Source: Dehalococcoidia bacterium
GTDB lineage: Bacteria; Chloroflexota; Dehalococcoidia; Lucifugimonadales; UBA3495
Direction of reading: 5' to 3'
Assembly: GCA_022825745.1 (NCBI GenBank)
Contig: JAJDWF010000127.1
Location: 1 to 54,376, forward strand
Length of the DNA: 54,376 nt
In this document: one piece after another, positions 52,601 through 54,376 of the stretch
Layout: each line of letters begins with the position of its first letter
Position numbering within the stretch: the first letter of the stretch is position 1
The notes under the pieces: generated by a model
Seen by the model: only the letters and a program-made list of their open reading frames with translations
Databases searched by the model: none
Told to the model about the DNA's origin: nothing
Position numbers and translations under genes: made by a program

Positions 52601-54162
52601 TGGACGTCATCGCGGCGCGGGATGCCGACGCGGCGGACGACATGGCCGCCATCACGCACCGGGCGAGCGGGGCTGCGGAGTACCGGGGCATCCAGGCCAC
52701 GGCGACCGTAGTGGTGACGGATGACGACAACCCCGGGGTGACGGTAAGCGAGAGGATGATGGACGTGACCGAGGGCCAGGGCGGCAAGACCTACATGGTG
52801 CGGCTGGACACCGAGCCGGCGGGCAGCGTGGTCATCACCACCTCCGTCACCGACAACCCCGATACCGGCAGCACCGACGTGCGGGTCAGCCCGCCGTCGT
52901 TCACGCTAAACCGCAACAACTGGCGGGACGGCTATACGGTGACGGTGAGCGCGGGGCACGACTCGGACTCGGCGGACGACCGGGCGACGATCAGCCACGC
53001 CATCGACGGGCGCACGACGGCGAGCGAGTACGTGGGTGTGAACGTGGACAGCGTGGGCGTAAGGGTGTCGGACGACGACGCGCCGGGGGTGCAGGTGAGT
53101 CCGGAGAGGCTGCAAATCGCCGAGGGGCGGAGCGGGAGCTACAACGTGCGCCTGAACACGGCGCCGTCCGCCAACGTGACGGTCAGCGTGAGCAGCAGCA
53201 ACCCGGACGTCAGGACTGAGCCGGCCAGCCTCGTCTTTACGGCTGAGGACTGGAACCGGGGGCAGCGGGTTACGGTGCACGCGGGGTTGGACGACGACGC
53301 GGCGGACGACCGGGCGACGCTGAGGCATTCGGTGTCACAGAGCGGGGACGGCAACTACCCGCAGGGTCTGAGCGGGCCGACGGTTGCGGTGACGGTGAGC
53401 GACCCGGACCGGCCGGGGGTGACGGTGGGGCCGTTGTCGCCGTCGGTGGTGTACGAGGCGGGACGCCGGGTCGAAGACAGGAACGATAGGGAGGTGCCAG
53501 CGGGCTTCGGCAACGAAAGGTTCCCGTCGTTCTACACGGTGCGGCTGGACGCCAAGCCCACGGGCAACGTGGTGATCGAGGTCAAGAGCGACAACACAAA
53601 GGTTACGGTGAGTCCGTCGGAGTTGACCTTCACGCCGAGCAGACTATCCCATAGGGTGGAGGTCGTAGCGGCGGCTGATGCCGATAAGGACGACGAAAAG
53701 GCGACCATCACGCACACGGTGATCGCCGCCCGCAGCGCGGACGAGTACGACGGGTTGGCGGTTGCGTCGCTGGACTTGACGGTGGACGACAACGACAACC
53801 CCGGGGGCACGCTGATCGTAAGCGAGCCGCTGGTGGTGTCCGAGGACGGCCGGAGGACGGCAACCTACTGGTTGGTGCTGGACACACGGCCCGACGGGAC
53901 CGTGGGCATCAGCATCGAGCCCGGCAGCGGCGACCAGGGCAAGGTGAAGGTGGAGCCGTCGTGGCTGTACCTGAGCGGTGGTTATCACGGCCGGATCTGG
54001 CCCGACTGGGACATGCCGCAGAAGATCACGGTGACGGCTGACGAAGGGGTCGCCGGCGATACGGTGACGTTGATCCACAAGATCGCCGACATCAACGCCG
54101 CCGACTGGGACTACGCGCTGGAGGGCACGGAGGTGGGCCGGCTGACGGTGCGGGTGGAGTAG
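49603..54162 (+). CDS. Large secreted Calx-beta-repeat surface protein
   Basis: 1519 residues. Signal peptide about 1-45 (hydrophobic core LAMVALIAVALFAGG, cleavage after PALA). Residues about 50-370 contain two CARDB/DUF11-like beta-sandwich regions, and a further CARDB-like segment starts near 586 (VTVAVVNNGPDPSPGG). An acidic, histidine-rich loop DHVHDGDEEEETHEED is near 674, and a fibronectin III-like domain spans about 733-820. Six Calx-beta-like units of about 110-130 residues follow (820 to the end), most opening DDDxPGV and carrying an LTFTxxNW core and DxDAxDD acidic loops, likely calcium binding. No LPXTG, PEP-CTERM or C-terminal membrane helix is visible, so anchoring is unclear. 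The N-terminal third is visibly lower in GC than the repeats, suggesting a mosaic origin. Confidence 0.88.
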   Translation: MFALIRNRTTVRILKSAFCRPALAGLAMVALIAVALFAGGGPALAHDPYRGGAAAQESGVDLSVYVGLLDPNEIADQLLFVANNGTTDAFGVRVEIEFGPDFYGYEAPDPDHPRRPFVPSAGSLTKNPDNPAVWIWEIPKLPAQSWHSVDIGIPYFDSSIYNPYNDFGGVAVVVVATVSSDSVEDETKLENNRVETWLYINSRQEESLLTPGPFSVETTVDNQIPQPGEEIVFEISAFFGNYTLSGATIPVHILSDTVVQVQLTPGLTYSEGSSSTLKINRVGNAEPKEDKSDYSHNRDDNTGRWGIGPFVPNSFHLELTATVDADAGGEEQCLTAEISGRPDEPLGENGGDRSLDNIARVCVQPRQPDAPAPAVLSDGEVSLFTWWDCVGQTDYPCDSANNANGDGLEVVVLPGTTASNTAAPEMLLQPKDLLVHVRDRRVIEDDNMVKSVVWSTGLDGLSIPGVQIGVNNHLMSTIWSDGQASFNLSGPGTLASTFFFGGVEYPWWNIPVNGSTADQATAVNLPAVAGVNFVPYRFEFSKLGTYVLQYSNSACYGAGVCGDADPSNDVIYTDTETYTFHVGPMADLAVHSVWETAQGVTVAVVNNGPDPSPGGQVMLNTGEICDFDHLHPHSEISTCTLAGAGLAGTDSIGTIEGNVKYGVCIDTRDGSNYVDHVHDGDEEEETHEEDCNLSFTVWRSGDMYDPYPGNNDVRGPADSAPIPGGANAQFASTTTSVTIRGHRVNWAPLDELYGWEVSHYEVERLGLTSNRWQPVTQVPAPPFYDTDEDRGSSPRYRVRAVNVAGQEGPWAETGVSSASSLPRLTLSLDPATIAEPDGQATVTARLNKASGQDVPITVSAELASGSDTEEQPSFTLSDNKQLMIPAGMLESTGAVTITANADDDGLNEQVRVSAVAAYVQAHIPAVTLTIQDDDAPGLKLIPMSVAVNEGATLNNAYTVELNAAPTGGDVVVSLTGSGDVTPSPRELTFTADNWDTARMVDVIAARDADAADDMAAITHRASGAAEYRGIQATATVVVTDDDNPGVTVSERMMDVTEGQGGKTYMVRLDTEPAGSVVITTSVTDNPDTGSTDVRVSPPSFTLNRNNWRDGYTVTVSAGHDSDSADDRATISHAIDGRTTASEYVGVNVDSVGVRVSDDDAPGVQVSPERLQIAEGRSGSYNVRLNTAPSANVTVSVSSSNPDVRTEPASLVFTAEDWNRGQRVTVHAGLDDDAADDRATLRHSVSQSGDGNYPQGLSGPTVAVTVSDPDRPGVTVGPLSPSVVYEAGRRVEDRNDREVPAGFGNERFPSFYTVRLDAKPTGNVVIEVKSDNTKVTVSPSELTFTPSRLSHRVEVVAAADADKDDEKATITHTVIAARSADEYDGLAVASLDLTVDDNDNPGGTLIVSEPLVVSEDGRRTATYWLVLDTRPDGTVGISIEPGSGDQGKVKVEPSWLYLSGGYHGRIWPDWDMPQKITVTADEGVAGDTVTLIHKIADINAADWDYALEGTEVGRLTVRVE

Positions 54163-54171
54163 GTTGGGTGG

Positions 54172-54195
54172 TTCGACAGGCTCACCATGAGCGGG
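54172..54195 (+). repeat. Short dispersed TTCGACAGGCTCA repeat
   Basis: TTCGACAGGCTCACCATGAG plus CGGG, 10 bp past the stop of the surface protein gene, identical in its core to the copy inside 47494-47731. Confidence 0.7.
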
Positions 54196-54251
54196 TGAGG
54201 TTCGCCATGGGCGGGTGTCCGGCGGTGTCGGACGCCCGTATCCGATTGGGA

Positions 54252-54376
54252 CTAATCGGCGAGGGCGAGGGCCGGCGCTTCTTCGTCGCGGCGGCGTCCG
54301 GTGGCCTGCCCGGGGAGGGTCTGGCGCCACTCTGCGAGGATGGTGCGATTTGCCGGGAGGCGGGGGGGGTGGGGCT
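54252..54376 (-). CDS. Possible 3' end of a minus-strand gene
   Basis: The minus strand reads into the window as about 40 open codons ending RTILAEWRQTLPGQATG, then RRRDEEAPALALAD and TAG at 54252. Strong GC at third positions and a plausible charged C-terminus suggest a real gene running off the edge, but there is too little to assign a family. Confidence 0.35.
   Translation of the reverse strand, partial: PHPPRLPANRTILAEWRQTLPGQATGRRRDEEAPALALAD

Noticed and set aside
1..54376. CRISPR arrays, rRNA, tRNA, prophage or transposase genes
   Set aside because: I saw no regularly spaced repeats, no rRNA-like stretches, no tRNA cloverleaf in the intergenic gaps, and no transposase or phage structural genes. 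A tRNA scan would be needed to exclude a missed tRNA.

Overview
The window is a contiguous, high-GC bacterial chromosome segment, almost entirely protein-coding. I saw no rRNA, tRNA or CRISPR. The gene set fits a Chloroflexota lineage related to Dehalococcoidia/SAR202. The pointers are an rsmH-ftsA-ftsZ cluster with no murein genes, a tandem clpP pair with tig and clpX, an adenosylcobalamin-dependent ribonucleotide reductase, and several luciferase-like, SDR and VOC enzymes. This placement is inference from gene content; no tree was built.

Layout. 1-4.0 kb: 3' part of groES and an FmdB-type zinc ribbon (minus strand), a soluble GAF-PAS histidine kinase overlapping its OmpR-type regulator, then a minus-strand pair of a CopD-like membrane protein and a molybdopterin oxidoreductase. 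4.2-8.7 kb: SDR, small zinc ribbon, SirB1-like protein, DM13 protein and GH15 glycosidase. 8.7-17.0 kb: housekeeping run dprA-topA-xerC-aroQ-efp-xseA-xseB-purN-like. 17.0-21.2 kb (minus): tig-clpP1-clpP2-clpX proteostasis operon with its own extended -10 promoter. 21.6-25.1 kb: rsmH-ftsA-ftsZ, closed by a strong terminator. 25.2-29.4 kb: nrdR, two unrecognised genes (one with a CGPC motif) and nrdJ, behind a promoter overlapped by two NrdR-box-like sites 31 bp apart. 29.4-32.2 kb: pdxA, proC, yggT and a P-loop kinase. 32.2-35.2 kb (minus): an unknown protein, two VOC proteins and a MATE exporter. 36-38 kb: sucCD. 38-43.2 kb (minus): RND pump and coiled-coil lipoprotein adaptor. 43.5-47.4 kb: luciferase-like monooxygenase, MFS exporter and aminotransferase.

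From 47.4 kb to the end the window turns accessory. It holds dispersed repeats, a toxin-antitoxin locus whose PIN toxin appears to have lost its middle in frame, a NYN-domain gene whose expected ATG is ATC, and a 1519-residue secreted Calx-beta-type protein behind a long structured leader. A 238-bp repeat occurs twice in inverted orientation (about 35.4 and 47.6 kb), bracketing 12 kb.

Best leads for something new: the CGPC protein coupled to the class II reductase; the 238-bp repeat family; the NYN gene with hairpin leader and AUC start; the EF-P with no lysine or arginine at the usual loop-tip position; and the two-unit inverted-repeat leader of the adhesin.
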